A stretch of DNA of 64,000 bases from a bacterium (lineage in GTDB: Bacteria > Chloroflexota > Anaerolineae > Caldilineales > Caldilineaceae): positions 124,001-188,000 of the forward strand of contig WGMT01000021.1 of the NCBI GenBank assembly GCA_016124945.1, written 5' to 3'. This document shows, one piece after another, positions 17,348 through 26,985 of the stretch. The notes under the pieces are model-generated. The model had not been told where the DNA came from, searched no databases, and saw only the letters and a list, made by a program, of their open reading frames with translations. Position numbers and translations under genes: made by a program. Within the stretch, counting starts at the first letter, position 1; each line of letters opens with the position of its first letter.

Positions 17348-18511
17348 TTATTGTTCGATTGTGGGTTGCAATGGGAGCCATACAAAGAATGTGGTGCCTT
17401 CTTCTGGCGAAGACGCAAAGCCAATGCGGCCGTTAAGGTATCGCTCTGTAAGAAGCTTCATGCTATAGGTGCCGAGACCGCGTCCATATCCCTTTGTAGA
17501 AAATGATCGCTTGAAGAGCTGCAATTGCACCGTATAGGGGATGACGTTCTGATTGTGCACCCAAAATCGGACACCCTCATCCTCTTTCGTACATCCTAAC
17601 GTAACGGTCGCCCCCGTCAGTGACGCTTCTAACGCATTCTTCGTCATATTGCCGACGACGCGTCTGGCCAGAATGGCATCGCTCCATAGGACAACCTCTT
17701 CGACATCTGCGCTGATAAGCACATGCTTGCCGTGAGCCACATTGTGATTGATGTAGATGTCTCTGACTTCTGCCAACAAGTGAGTGCTGCGAATCGGCAT
17801 CACCTCTACATACAGATCGCCGGTTTCGGCAGAGATAAGCTGACGCTGCTCTTGGATCTCTTCTAGCAACTGATGAGACGCTCTCTTGAGCATCGCTCCG
17901 TATTCATGCCAAATATCAAGTGCTGTCGGTTCAAGGCTATCGAGAATCTCGACTACACCGAAAATGGCGCCGGCTGTGTTCTGGATATCGTGAAAAAAGA
18001 TACGTTCCAGCACCTGGCGGCGCTTTTCGCTGCTGATGTCGTCGACGGCGAAGAGCGCATACGCTTCTCCACTGTATAAGAATGGCGTCGCCACGACTCG
18101 CAGATCAAGCGCATTGCCGGCTGATTCGTCGCTGCGTGCAATGCGGCACTCTTGCGTATCTCTGCGCTGATCCAGCGCAGACTGCATGGCTTTGGCCGCA
18201 CCGCACGTCTGGCAAAACTTGCTTGTGCCACAGCCTGCCGGCATGGCGTTGTTGTGTTCACATGCCAATGCCTCGCCCAATCTTGCACCGACAAGCTCCA
18301 CATCATCTTCGGCGACGGCGTAAAACGCTGTGTTTGCAAAAACAATTTGGCGCTCTTTGTTCAGGATCACCACACCTTCCGGCATGGCATTGAGCACGCC
18401 TGTCAGTAGTTCGTTGTGGGTAAAGGCATCGTGCTGGTGCGCTACAACAAAGTCTGGCGCACGTTCCGCCGACAAAAACTCCGTTTCTAAAGGACTGCTG
18501 CCTGGCTTCAT
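17348..18511 (-). CDS. PAS-domain sensor histidine kinase with a Cys cluster
   Basis: 387 residues from ATG 18511 (a TTG at 18565 is in frame, but neither start has a strong site). A PAS domain begins at LLTGVLNAMPEGVVILNKE. Inside it is the cluster CEHNNAMPAGCGTSKFCQTC, spacing C-x10-C-x5-C-x2-C, known from PAS sensors in other anaerobes and likely to bind metal or respond to redox. The kinase part has the H-box FFHDIQNTAG, N-box NMTKNALEA and G-box GRGLGTYS. No membrane helix is present, so it senses inside the cell. No response regulator lies beside it, so its partner is elsewhere. Confidence 0.85.
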   Translation of the reverse strand: MKPGSSPLETEFLSAERAPDFVVAHQHDAFTHNELLTGVLNAMPEGVVILNKERQIVFANTAFYAVAEDDVELVGARLGEALACEHNNAMPAGCGTSKFCQTCGAAKAMQSALDQRRDTQECRIARSDESAGNALDLRVVATPFLYSGEAYALFAVDDISSEKRRQVLERIFFHDIQNTAGAIFGVVEILDSLEPTALDIWHEYGAMLKRASHQLLEEIQEQRQLISAETGDLYVEVMPIRSTHLLAEVRDIYINHNVAHGKHVLISADVEEVVLWSDAILARRVVGNMTKNALEASLTGATVTLGCTKEDEGVRFWVHNQNVIPYTVQLQLFKRSFSTKGYGRGLGTYSMKLLTERYLNGRIGFASSPEEGTTFFVWLPLQPTIEQ

Positions 18512-18635
18512 AAGGATTTTGTCTCCGGCTGCGTTGCTGATGCTATCTGCGATGGTAAGGGGCAAATGCCGATAGCTACCACTTTACGCCTCGGAAATCT
18601 TTATGTCTGTGCGAGAGTTACACGAGTTTCTGAAC

Positions 18636-19598
18636 CTAATCGCGTACAATGGCCAACGGCGCTTCGCCGCGGTGGACACGCACAATGTTTTCGAAGATAA
18701 ACTCACCCCGCCGCGCCCAGGTATCCACGGTGACACCCGCCGTGTGTGGCGTCAAGAGGACATTGTCCAAGCGGAGAAGGGGGTTATCCACCGCGGGCGG
18801 CTCGTCTTCGAGGACGTCGAGGGCAGCGCCCATAATTTTGTGAGTGCGCAGTGCTTCGGTCAGCGCATCTTCGTCGATAACTGGCCCGCGGCAGGTGTTG
18901 ACCAACACCGCCGACGGCTTCATCATGGCCAGTTCCTCCGCACCGATGAGCCCGTGTGTGTCGTCGTTGAGCGGCACGTGTAGCGTCACCACATCGGATT
19001 GGCGTAGTAGCTCGGGCAACTCTACGCGGGTGATGCCCAGGGCTTGTTCCGTCTCCGCACTCACAGGATAGGGGTCATAGTAGAGCGCCTGCGCGCCAAA
19101 GGCCCGCACCAGCGCCGCCACCCGCCGCCCGATGTTGCCCATGCCTATGATCCCCACCGTTTTGTTGTGGATGGTGTAGGTGGTACGCCCCGAGTCGATG
19201 GCCTTCCAGCCGTCATTGCGCACGTTGGCGTCCATCTGGGGCAGCAGCCGATAGAAGCCGAGGATCAGCGCCAGCGTATGTTCGGCCACATCAAGCGAAT
19301 TGGTACCTCCGTTGTTCGCCACCGGGATGCCCAACTCATCCAGCAGGCGCATGGGCATCTTGTCGAACCCCGCACTCACCAGTTGAATCAGCTTCAGATT
19401 CGGCGCGGCGCGCACCACTGCGTCCTCGATGGCGCTAGGAAAGAGAATGAAGTACTCAGCATCCGCCGCCAGCGCACATTTTTCGTCTACGGGTAGCTTG
19501 GGCGATAGCACCTGCACCTCGAATTCCGGCAGTGCAAACTGGGTGATCAACGACACGGTTTCAGGCGCTAGACTCGTGATAAAGAGCACTTTGGGCAT
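18636..19598 (-). CDS. D-isomer-specific 2-hydroxyacid dehydrogenase
   Basis: 320 residues from ATG 19598, with AAAGGAA upstream. The NAD-binding motif GIIGMGNIGRRVA lies near residue 150. The catalytic set of the family is present: Arg in NTCRGPVIDE, Glu in LEDEPP and His in TPHTAGVT. The enzyme reduces a 2-oxo acid to the D-2-hydroxyacid or the reverse; D-3-phosphoglycerate, glyoxylate or D-lactate are all possible. A gene for D-lactate use would fit the Lar genes at 56-59 kb, but this is only suggestive. It lies downstream of the GH3 gene, separated by a long repeat element. Confidence 0.88.
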   Translation of the reverse strand: MPKVLFITSLAPETVSLITQFALPEFEVQVLSPKLPVDEKCALAADAEYFILFPSAIEDAVVRAAPNLKLIQLVSAGFDKMPMRLLDELGIPVANNGGTNSLDVAEHTLALILGFYRLLPQMDANVRNDGWKAIDSGRTTYTIHNKTVGIIGMGNIGRRVAALVRAFGAQALYYDPYPVSAETEQALGITRVELPELLRQSDVVTLHVPLNDDTHGLIGAEELAMMKPSAVLVNTCRGPVIDEDALTEALRTHKIMGAALDVLEDEPPAVDNPLLRLDNVLLTPHTAGVTVDTWARRGEFIFENIVRVHRGEAPLAIVRD

Positions 19599-19621
19599 GT
19601 AAAATTCCTTTCTTGATCCAG

Positions 19622-19797
19622 GATTCACCGCAAAGACGCAAAGAACGCTAAGATCAGATGCAGAGCGCAGAGAATTTAGACACTGATTTACAGGATTTTC
19701 AGGATTCAGAAGTAATCGGTTGCCTCTCTGAAATCTGTGTAGATCTGTGAAATCCGTGTCCAGATTCTCTGTGCTCTGCGTCTGGCCTTTGTGGTGA
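19622..19797. repeat. Long inverted-repeat element, ATCCGTGTCC / GCAAAGACGC family
   Basis: This fills the gap between the dehydrogenase and GH3 genes. The left side carries CGCAAAGACGCAAAG, GCAGAGCGCAGAGAAT and ACACTGATTTACAGGATT; the right side carries ATCTGTGAAATCCGTGTCC, ATTCTCTGTGCTCTGCGTC and CCTTTGTGG, complementary in reverse order. It has at least three nested paired blocks. It belongs with the elements at 821-988 and 3829-3858. Confidence 0.72.
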
Positions 19798-19798
19798 A

Positions 19799-21970
19799 CT
19801 ATTTTTTGACAACTGTGAACTCAGCGCGTAGTCCGCTACCGGCATCGGGCGCGATCCACAGGTGAAAGTCCCCCGGCTCGGTGACGAGTTGCAGCGCCGC
19901 GTTGTGAAAGGCCAGATCGTCGGTGTGCAGGGTGAAGCGGACCTCTGTCTGCTCGCCCGCGGCCAACTCGACCCGCTGGAAGCCCTTGAGTTCGCGTACC
20001 GGCCGTGTCAAGGAGCCGACCAGATCGCGCACGTACAACTGCACCACCTCGGTGGCGGTGCGTTCACCAGTGTTCGTCAGCGTGACGATGGCGGTGATCG
20101 ATTCGCCCATCGCCAATTCCTGTGTAGACAGGCGCAAGTTGCTGTACTCGAAGCTGCTGTAGGTCAACCCGAAGCCGAAAGGAAACTGTGGCCGGTGATC
20201 CACATCCAGATAACAGGTGACAAAGCCACTGGGATCAAGCGGCGTGCCGGTGGGGACAATCGGCGCATCTGCCGGAGCCGGACGTGCGCCGGGTTTCTGG
20301 TTGTAGTAGAGCGGCACCTGCCCCACCGCCCGTGGAAAGGTGACAGGCAAGCGCCCCGACGGCGATGCTTTGCCCAGCAGGAGATCGGCGATGGCCGGGC
20401 CGCCCATGGTGCCGGGATGCCAGGCGAAGAGCAGCGCGTTCACAGCGCTGAGGACAGGACCGAGGGCCAGCGAACGCCCCGCCATGACGACGGCAATGAC
20501 GGGTTTGCCGGTAGCTTTCAATGCGTCGAGCAGCCTCTGCTGCGCGCCGGGGATGTCGAGGAAGGCGCGGCAGTGGGCTTCGCCGCTAAGCAGCGCATCT
20601 TCGCCCACAAAGGCGATCACCACATCGGCCTGGTTGGTGGCGTCGATGGCCGCGGCGATGCCGCCGGCAGGGCTGCCTTCGTCATAGCTACGGGCATGGG
20701 GCAGGCCGGGCGCGTAGATGACACGCTCCGCGCCCAGGGCGGCACGCAGCGCAGCCAGCGGTGTGTGCGAGTCTTCGGCGTGGCCGTCGAAGACCCAGCA
20801 GCCCAGTTGGTCCTGGGGCGCATCGGCCAGCGGACCGACGACGGCGACTTTGCTGATTGTGGGTGACAGCGGCAGCGTCCCTTCGTTCTTGAGGAGGACA
20901 CAGCTTTCTTCCGCGGCGCGTTGGGCCGCGCTCAAATGGTCTGGCGCCAGTAGCATAGCGGACGGATCGAGGTCGTTGTACGGACGCTCGAACAAGCCGA
21001 GCCGCATTTTAAGACGCAAGATGTTGCGCACGGCATCGTCGATCATTTCCAAAGAAAGCAGACCCTCGTCGAGCAGGGCAGCGATGTGTTTCACGTAGCC
21101 GTCGCCCACCATTTCCATGTCCACCCCGGCGAGGACGCCCAGTGCAGCGGCGTCTTTGGCATCGGCGGCAAAGCCGTGGGGGATCATCTCCAGCACCGAG
21201 TTCCAATCGCTGACGACCATGCCGTCGAAGCCCCACTCGTCGCGCAGAATCTCGCGCAGCGTGCGCGCATTGCCCGAAGCGGGGACGCCGTTGAGATCGT
21301 TAAAGGCGCTCATGAGCGTGGCGACGCCGGCGTCGATGCAGGCTTTGAAGGGGGGCAGGTAGATGTCGCGCAGAAGGGTTTCGGGGATGTAGGTGGTGTT
21401 GTAATCGCGCCCGCCTTCGGTGGCGCCGTAGCCGACGAAGTGTTTGACACAGGCGGCGATGCGTTCGGGATGGCTGAGATCGTCGCCCTGGAAGCCTTCG
21501 ACCATTGCCGCGCCGATGCGCCCTGTGAGGTAGGGATCTTCCCCGCCGCCTTCGGCGATACGTCCCCAGCGGGGGTCGCGGGCAATGTCGACCATGGGCG
21601 TGAAGGTCCAATGTAAGCCGGCGGCTGCGGCTTCGCGTGCGGCCACCCGAGCGCCTTCACGGGCGATGTCTGGGTTGAAACTGGCAGCCTGCCCAAGGGG
21701 AATGGGGAAGATGGTGCGGAAGCCGTGGATCACATCGCGCCCGTAGATGAGGGGGATGCCCAGGCGAGATTCCTCGACGGCGATGCGTTGCAATTCGTGG
21801 GCGACGTCGCCTTCGACGTTGAGGAAAGAGCCCACGCCGCCACGGCGGATCGTCTCTTCGGCGCCGTCGATCTTGCCGCTAATCTGCCACATCTGCCCGA
21901 TCTTCTCGTCCAGCGTCATCTGGGCCAGGAGATCGTCGATGCGGGCTTCAATTGTGGGTGAGGGGGTCAT
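19799..21970 (-). CDS. Beta-glucosidase, glycoside hydrolase family 3
   Basis: 723 residues, full length for BglX-type enzymes. The N-terminal TIM-barrel has FTPMVDIARDPRWGRIAEG and KHFVGYG, and the nucleophile Asp in VVSDW near residue 255. The second alpha/beta domain follows (VVGPLADA, VVIAFVGEDALLSGEAH), then a fibronectin-III-like end (YVRDLVGSLTRPVRELKGF). There is no signal peptide, so it acts in the cytoplasm on imported beta-linked oligosaccharides. AAAGGAG precedes the ATG. The esterase and PucR regulator lie upstream on the same strand, across a repeat. Confidence 0.95.
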   Translation of the reverse strand: MTPSPTIEARIDDLLAQMTLDEKIGQMWQISGKIDGAEETIRRGGVGSFLNVEGDVAHELQRIAVEESRLGIPLIYGRDVIHGFRTIFPIPLGQAASFNPDIAREGARVAAREAAAAGLHWTFTPMVDIARDPRWGRIAEGGGEDPYLTGRIGAAMVEGFQGDDLSHPERIAACVKHFVGYGATEGGRDYNTTYIPETLLRDIYLPPFKACIDAGVATLMSAFNDLNGVPASGNARTLREILRDEWGFDGMVVSDWNSVLEMIPHGFAADAKDAAALGVLAGVDMEMVGDGYVKHIAALLDEGLLSLEMIDDAVRNILRLKMRLGLFERPYNDLDPSAMLLAPDHLSAAQRAAEESCVLLKNEGTLPLSPTISKVAVVGPLADAPQDQLGCWVFDGHAEDSHTPLAALRAALGAERVIYAPGLPHARSYDEGSPAGGIAAAIDATNQADVVIAFVGEDALLSGEAHCRAFLDIPGAQQRLLDALKATGKPVIAVVMAGRSLALGPVLSAVNALLFAWHPGTMGGPAIADLLLGKASPSGRLPVTFPRAVGQVPLYYNQKPGARPAPADAPIVPTGTPLDPSGFVTCYLDVDHRPQFPFGFGLTYSSFEYSNLRLSTQELAMGESITAIVTLTNTGERTATEVVQLYVRDLVGSLTRPVRELKGFQRVELAAGEQTEVRFTLHTDDLAFHNAALQLVTEPGDFHLWIAPDAGSGLRAEFTVVKK

Positions 21971-21992
21971 CAGTCTGCTCCTTTGCAGTAGA

Positions 21993-22143
21993 GTTTCGAT
22001 TTTCGATTGACGATTTTCGATTGATGATGGTCAAGTATGTTGGCCGTGCGATTGGAAAGCGTTGGGGCAACTACCAAGACCCCCAATACAGCATCATACA
22101 CTGAACAAGACAATCGTCAATCGAAAATCGTCAATCGAAAATT
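21993..22143. repeat. CGATTTT/CGATTGA heptamer inverted repeat
   Basis: The left arm (about 21994-22024) reads CGATTTT, CGATTGA, CGATTTT, CGATTGA; the right arm (about 22111-22143) is its complement. A shorter pair (TTGGGGCAACTACCAAG with CCCCCAA) is nested in between. The right arm supplies the last codons and TGA stop of the esterase gene (KEIFD-stop); the left arm lies next to the GH3 ribosome-binding site. Confidence 0.8.
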
Positions 22144-22916
22144 TCTTTGATTGGCAGCCACGCCAGGACGCGCTGGATCTGCTGATCCCAGTAGCCCCAT
22201 TCATGTTCGCCGGGTCCTTCTTCGTAGGTGAAGTCGTAGCCGAGTGGCTGGACGTGATCACGAAAGCGCAGATTGTTGTCGTAGAGGAAGTCTTCTGTGC
22301 CGCAGCACTGATAGAGGGCGGGCTTAGGCCCGTCTGTGGCCGCAACCTCGGTGGCCAGGTGCATGAGATCGTTGTTGCTGCCAAGTAGCTTGTCATAGCC
22401 GCCGAAGATTCGGAAGTTTTCGTCGACGCGGCTGGGCTCTGGGTTGGCGACACGTTGGGTCATGTCCAATGCGCCGGAGAGGCTGGCGGCGTAGGAGAAG
22501 CGTTCTGGCAGGCGCAGCGCCAGTTTGAACGCGCCGTAGCCGCCCATGGACAGCCCCGCCGTAAAGGTTTGGCTGCGCTCACTGGAGATTGGAAAGAGGC
22601 TTTGTGCTAGCGCGGGGACTTCCTCGCTGATGAAGGTCCAATAGCGTCCGCCCTGGTGCATGTCCGCGTAAAAGCTGCGGTGGACGGCCGGCATGATCAC
22701 GGCCAGGTTAAGGTAGCGGGTGTAGCGCTCAATCGACGTGTAGCGTGTCCACCCAGAGTGGTCGTCGCTCATGCCGTGTAGCAAATAAAGGACAGGATAC
22801 CTGTGCTCCGATCCCAACCTGTCGCGCTGCGCCTGTGTCGTGCGCGGCAGCAGCACATTCATCGACGTGGCCAGTTGCAGCGTTTCTGAGAAGAAATCGA
22901 GTTGAATGAAGGACAT
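22131..22916 (-). CDS. Alpha/beta-hydrolase esterase (FrmB / feruloyl-esterase-like)
   Basis: 261 residues, without a signal peptide. The nucleophile elbow is GLSMGGYGA, the acid is in the GTEDFLY segment and the histidine in EHEWGYWD near the end, with the HGMSDDHSGW oxyanion-loop strand earlier. This is the esterase D / tributyrin esterase group, whose members cut acetyl, feruloyl or other short esters. It follows the PucR gene by eight bases and precedes the GH3 gene, which suggests a role in taking apart substituted plant oligosaccharides. The C-terminal IFD and stop come from a repeat arm. Confidence 0.87.
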   Translation of the reverse strand: MSFIQLDFFSETLQLATSMNVLLPRTTQAQRDRLGSEHRYPVLYLLHGMSDDHSGWTRYTSIERYTRYLNLAVIMPAVHRSFYADMHQGGRYWTFISEEVPALAQSLFPISSERSQTFTAGLSMGGYGAFKLALRLPERFSYAASLSGALDMTQRVANPEPSRVDENFRIFGGYDKLLGSNNDLMHLATEVAATDGPKPALYQCCGTEDFLYDNNLRFRDHVQPLGYDFTYEEGPGEHEWGYWDQQIQRVLAWLPIKEIFD

Positions 22917-22924
22917 GAGGAGTC

Positions 22925-24574
22925 CTAATACCGATTCTTCAAAACTGGGCGCAATTTCAGCGCCAGGTGCAGCGAAAAGCGAGCGTCGGGATCGTCTAGA
23001 TCGAGGCGCGTAATGGTGGCGATGCGTTCAAGGCGGTAGGTGAGGGTGTTGCGGTGGATGTGCAGCCGGGTGGCTGTCTGGCTCAAATTGCCATGACAGG
23101 CGAAGAATGCTTCTAGCGTTTCCACCAGTTCGGCGTTGCGGTTTTCGTCGTGTTCGATGAGCGGGCGCACGGTTTTGCGGAAGAAGCGCGCTGCTTCGGC
23201 GTTGCCGCCCAAAGCGGTCAACAACTGATAGAGCCCTAAATCACCAAAATAGGTGACAGGCGAGGTGTGCCAAGACTTGCCCATGTGCCAGCTTTCTTCG
23301 GCCTGTTGCAGGCTGCGCAGCCATTCGCCAGGACGGGTGGCCGGGCGGCCCAGGCCGATGATCACCTTGGCCTTGGGCGCGTGGCCTGTGAGCATGTCCA
23401 CGAGGTCGGCGGCGGCGCTCTTCAGATGGCGGGCGCTCTTGGGATCATCTGTGGGCCAGAAGAGGAGCATGCCTTCGCTACGTCGGCTTACAAGAATGGT
23501 GCGTCGCTGCGCCTGGATGAACTGATTGAGCACACCCATCCACTCCGGCGCATTTTCGGCGGCGACGATCCAGGCGGCGTGGGGTTCACCTAGCGCATAA
23601 CCCAGCGATTTGCCCCGCTGGATCCAGGATTGCTCGTCGGCAATTTCGCTGGCCAGTAACTCATCGAGGAAGGCTGCCCGCATCTGTTCCTGGATCGCCC
23701 CCACTGCATTCTGGCGGCTCCACTCCAGTGCAGCAACGTTGGCCCCTTGCTGCACGCAGATCCCTTCGATGGTGCTGATCTCCTGGCTGCCGGAAGTGTT
23801 GGCAGTACGCAGCACAAGACAATAACCTTGTACGCGATCTCCCGCCACAATCGGCGCGATGACACATTGATCATAGGGTAACCGATCACCATTCAGCTTC
23901 AACAGCCCCACCGATTCGCTAAGCTCTTTCTGCTTTTGCGAGGCCGCCCAACTGCGCAAAGAGGTGACGTTGGGCGTAGCGGCAAGCACACGCTCGCGCA
24001 TGCGCTCCGGCAGATCCTGTAAGCCTGCCTGTACGTTCACCTGTCCATCGTCGCGCAAGAAGAGGACGGGCTGTTGCGTAGATTGGTAGAGCCGTTCAGC
24101 AATGGCCTCCATGCCGCTCCCATCCAACTCAAGTTGGGTCAACTCGCGTTGGAGATCAGCTGAAAGCGCGGCGATGTAGCCCTCACGATCCACAATCAGG
24201 CGGATCACGGCGCGTTCCACATCCACAAGCGTCTCGGTTGACGGCAACGCAAAGAGTGGCATCTGCTGTTCTTCCGCCGCAGTCACCGCATCTTGGGGAA
24301 CGTTACCCAGCACAACCATTGCTGCAACCCGCGCCTGGCGCAGGCTTTGGATCACCCGATCCAGGCGCATGCGCGGATCGAGTTGGCGCAGATCTTCCAT
24401 ATCGACCAGGGCCAGTTCGTTGCCTGTCAATTTGGGGAAGGCGGGCGCGCTGGGGCGCAGGCTACATGCCCAACTCACAGGCCGACTCAGTGATTCCGCC
24501 CCGTAAAGTACTTCGGTGCCGGGCGGCAACGCCAGGCGATAGACATCTTCGAGAGTAGCTGAATTGCGATACAT
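22925..24574 (-). CDS. PucR-family transcriptional regulator
   Basis: 549 residues. The N-terminal PucR domain begins [19 protein letters not shown], a less conserved middle follows, and the C-terminal HTH_30 domain is clear ([20 protein letters not shown], then LTYRLERI). Proteins of this kind regulate catabolic genes, often purine or sugar-acid use. It is the first gene before the esterase, eight bases apart, so it probably regulates its own operon and perhaps the GH3 gene. No clear ribosome-binding site is visible before the ATG. Confidence 0.9.
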   Translation of the reverse strand: MYRNSATLEDVYRLALPPGTEVLYGAESLSRPVSWACSLRPSAPAFPKLTGNELALVDMEDLRQLDPRMRLDRVIQSLRQARVAAMVVLGNVPQDAVTAAEEQQMPLFALPSTETLVDVERAVIRLIVDREGYIAALSADLQRELTQLELDGSGMEAIAERLYQSTQQPVLFLRDDGQVNVQAGLQDLPERMRERVLAATPNVTSLRSWAASQKQKELSESVGLLKLNGDRLPYDQCVIAPIVAGDRVQGYCLVLRTANTSGSQEISTIEGICVQQGANVAALEWSRQNAVGAIQEQMRAAFLDELLASEIADEQSWIQRGKSLGYALGEPHAAWIVAAENAPEWMGVLNQFIQAQRRTILVSRRSEGMLLFWPTDDPKSARHLKSAAADLVDMLTGHAPKAKVIIGLGRPATRPGEWLRSLQQAEESWHMGKSWHTSPVTYFGDLGLYQLLTALGGNAEAARFFRKTVRPLIEHDENRNAELVETLEAFFACHGNLSQTATRLHIHRNTLTYRLERIATITRLDLDDPDARFSLHLALKLRPVLKNRY

Positions 24575-24609
24575 TCGTTAGTAGACGCACCCATCACTTT
24601 GCATGCAAT

Positions 24610-24633
24610 AGCGGGCGCAAAGGTACGCCCGCT
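24610..24633 (-). terminator. Hairpin between the membrane-protein and PucR genes
   Basis: AGCGGGCG pairs with CGCCCGCT around an eight-base loop. On the plus strand GATTTTC follows; on the minus strand it lies about 80 bases after the membrane-protein stop and could end that transcript. Confidence 0.5.
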
Positions 24634-24714
24634 GATTTTCTTACACTATCGATTTCAGGAGATGTGGCAGTTGGTCCCTTCGTTGGGTACCATTTGAAAG
24701 CAAGAGTGGCCGTC

Positions 24715-25248
24715 TTACTTCGACGATGCCATTGCTGCGCCGACGGTGCCGCCCCACACGGAAAAGAACATAATACCGGCCAGGCCGGGCCACGCCGTGG
24801 GATCCTGCCCTAACCAGAGGGCGACCAAAAAGGCTACGGCCAGGCCGAGGATCAGCCCCAAAATGCTGAAGAGCAAGAGCTTGCCCACCGACTGGCCGGC
24901 TGTCATAGCGCCGACGATAATCGGCCAGAGGATCATAGACAGAATGCCCAACACCGGCGTGATCCAGCCTGTGGCTGCCGGGAAGGCGAACGCCGCCAAA
25001 AAGAGGATAAACCCGAGCACACCGGCAATCACCGGTTTCCAATCTGCACCCAGTGTACCGCGTGATACCTGGTGGGCCAGGATCGGCGCTGCACCGATCA
25101 ACAGGCCGACGATGGCGGGCACAATCGCCATCCCCACCACGAACACGTAGATCAAGGCGACGACAGCGGTGAAGATCCCCGCATACAAAGAGGCCGTCAG
25201 TGGGCTGCTGTCAGATCGGGCGGTGGCAACTGCAAAAAAAGGAAGCAT
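24715..25248 (-). CDS. Small multi-pass membrane protein, function unknown
   Basis: 177 residues from ATG 25248, chosen because GGAGGAG lies eight bases before it. About five or six hydrophobic segments are visible (LYAGIFTAVVALIYVFVVGM, IVPAIVGLLIGAAPILA, VLGFILFLAAFAFPAA and others), with few charged residues between. No motif is recognised. It is alone on its transcript as far as can be seen, with the terminator-like hairpin downstream. Confidence 0.7.
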   Translation of the reverse strand: MLPFFAVATARSDSSPLTASLYAGIFTAVVALIYVFVVGMAIVPAIVGLLIGAAPILAHQVSRGTLGADWKPVIAGVLGFILFLAAFAFPAATGWITPVLGILSMILWPIIVGAMTAGQSVGKLLLFSILGLILGLAVAFLVALWLGQDPTAWPGLAGIMFFSVWGGTVGAAMASSK

Positions 25249-25386
25249 TTGTCCATCTCCTCCCCGTCCGGGGTTGTGTGGTTGAAAGTTCCGACGACGG
25301 CATGGGGGCCGGGTTGTGCAACGTTTACAAACGCAAGGTCTCAAAACAGCGACGATTTGCTCTTCGGTGACTTACCCTCCGATGCT

Positions 25387-25848
25387 TTACTCTTCGTCGG
25401 GCAAGGTTTCCCACTCCTCCATCGTCCATCCACCGACGTTGAGATAGAGTTGGGGGCGGTGGTTGCGGCTCAAAATCAGGACAAGTTCACTGTCTTCGGT
25501 GACGGCAATTTCTTCGAGCCAGACGCCGTCTTCAATTAGCTTTGTGCATATTGTACCAATGCGATCAAGTCCACGCAAGGCATCGCCCTCGGGATCTTTG
25601 AAAACGTAGGTTGCGTAGAGTTCCATGTAGAGATGGTTCTCCAGGTAGAGATCCATATCGAAGATCTGGCGACGTGCCGGCGCAATCTCTTCGCCCTCTT
25701 CGTCGGCCAAAGACTCTTCCCAAACTGCTAATCCCACCACTCTCTGCCCTTCGATGGACTCTACTAATTCTGCGTAAAGTTCATCGGTGACGATCTGGTG
25801 GAAATCCTCTTCCGTCTCTGGTTCGTTCTGATGGTTATCTACCGACAC
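25387..25848 (-). CDS. Acidic hypothetical protein
   Basis: 153 residues starting with GTG at 25848 behind AAGGAG. The protein is strongly acidic (runs such as PETEEDF and DEEGEEI) and has a W-E-T-L-P-D-E-E end. No signal, membrane helix or known motif is seen. The middle (MDLYLENHLYMELYATYVF) looks like a compact folded core. It sits 17 bases after the M23 gene, on the same strand, so cotranscription is likely. Confidence 0.6.
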   Translation of the reverse strand: MSVDNHQNEPETEEDFHQIVTDELYAELVESIEGQRVVGLAVWEESLADEEGEEIAPARRQIFDMDLYLENHLYMELYATYVFKDPEGDALRGLDRIGTICTKLIEDGVWLEEIAVTEDSELVLILSRNHRPQLYLNVGGWTMEEWETLPDEE

Positions 25849-25865
25849 CTTGATTCTCCTTCTTG

Positions 25866-26933
25866 CTACGAGGACGTGGATCGGGCTGGGCCGACGATGA
25901 TCATACGTGTTGGGATGGAAGTTGGCTCTTTGAAAAACTGGCCCCCCGCCGAAAAGTGACTAAATTGGAAGGGCAACCCCTGATCGATGAAGAGGTTGGG
26001 GCCGTTCATCACATGAAAATGCAGATGAGGCCCTGGGGAATTGCCGCTGTTGCCCACCTTGCCGATGACCGTGCCGCGACGGATCATGTCGCCTACGTGC
26101 ACAGGAATGCTCGCCTGCTGCAAGTGGGCAAAGTAGCTGAATTCGCCATTGGCATGGCTAATGGCCACCGCATTGCCCAGGATACGCCGCATGTCCCCGC
26201 GTATCATCGCCTGATCAGGGATTGCGCCGGGCAGCATGTCGGGCATGTCGTAGCAGACGTAGGCCACTTTGCCGCCTGCCGTGGCGTAGACAGGCTGATC
26301 CCAACTGTAGTGATCGGTTAGGGATCGTCCATTGCCGCGGTAGGGCTGGTTGTCGGGGCCGAGTTTGACCAGGTCGATGGCGTATGGCTGGCTATAGACT
26401 TCGCTCTTGTGGAAGTCGCTCCAATCGCCCCCCTGGATCGCCCACCATGTGCCTTCCACTGGAAAGTGCAGATCGCTCTGCTGTTCATGGTAGGAGACCA
26501 TCACCTGGCGCACGCTCTGCACGTTCTGGCCTGCGCCTGCTATCTCACGCCCCACCGCCGTCACCTCGACGTGAGTCATCCGTTCGTAGGCAGGCAACAT
26601 CAGGTGGACAGTCCGCACCGCCAGGCCACTGCCCGCTTCGATGCTGAGATCATCCAATCCTGTGCGGCGCTGAAGCACATGGGCCGGCCAACGCTGTTCC
26701 ATCAACAGTTGATGGCCGTTGTACGCCTGTAGCACAATCCCCTTCAACTCCACATCGCCGTTGTGGGCCACGATGCCCAGATCAAAGGCCACCTCTTGCA
26801 TCGGGTAGAGCGACGGGAAGGGCAAGCGGTCGTAAATGGCTGCGACCGGGCTGTCTGGTCGGCTTTCCAGCGAAAGCCATGTCTTTTTGCTCTGCGCCGC
26901 TTCTTCCATCGACGCTGTCGGATCAACGTTCAT
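25866..26933 (-). CDS. M23-family (LytM-like) peptidase-domain protein
   Basis: 355 residues from ATG 26933; upstream in-frame codons overlap the next gene and are not conserved-looking. The C-terminal LytM domain has SQPYAIDLV (the metal Asp), the core strand YATAGGKVAYV, the GNAVAISHANGEFSYFAHL segment and the HLHFH motif. The first His of the usual HxxxD is not obvious, so activity is uncertain. The N-terminal half is beta-rich. No signal peptide is seen, which is odd for a cell-wall hydrolase. It lies between the zinc-ribbon gene and the acidic protein gene. Confidence 0.78.
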   Translation of the reverse strand: MNVDPTASMEEAAQSKKTWLSLESRPDSPVAAIYDRLPFPSLYPMQEVAFDLGIVAHNGDVELKGIVLQAYNGHQLLMEQRWPAHVLQRRTGLDDLSIEAGSGLAVRTVHLMLPAYERMTHVEVTAVGREIAGAGQNVQSVRQVMVSYHEQQSDLHFPVEGTWWAIQGGDWSDFHKSEVYSQPYAIDLVKLGPDNQPYRGNGRSLTDHYSWDQPVYATAGGKVAYVCYDMPDMLPGAIPDQAMIRGDMRRILGNAVAISHANGEFSYFAHLQQASIPVHVGDMIRRGTVIGKVGNSGNSPGPHLHFHVMNGPNLFIDQGLPFQFSHFSAGGQFFKEPTSIPTRMIIVGPARSTSS

Positions 26934-26985
26934 AGTGTATCCACAATCTTTTCCAGAAGTGATCCACGAAGGCACACTTTTTCTC

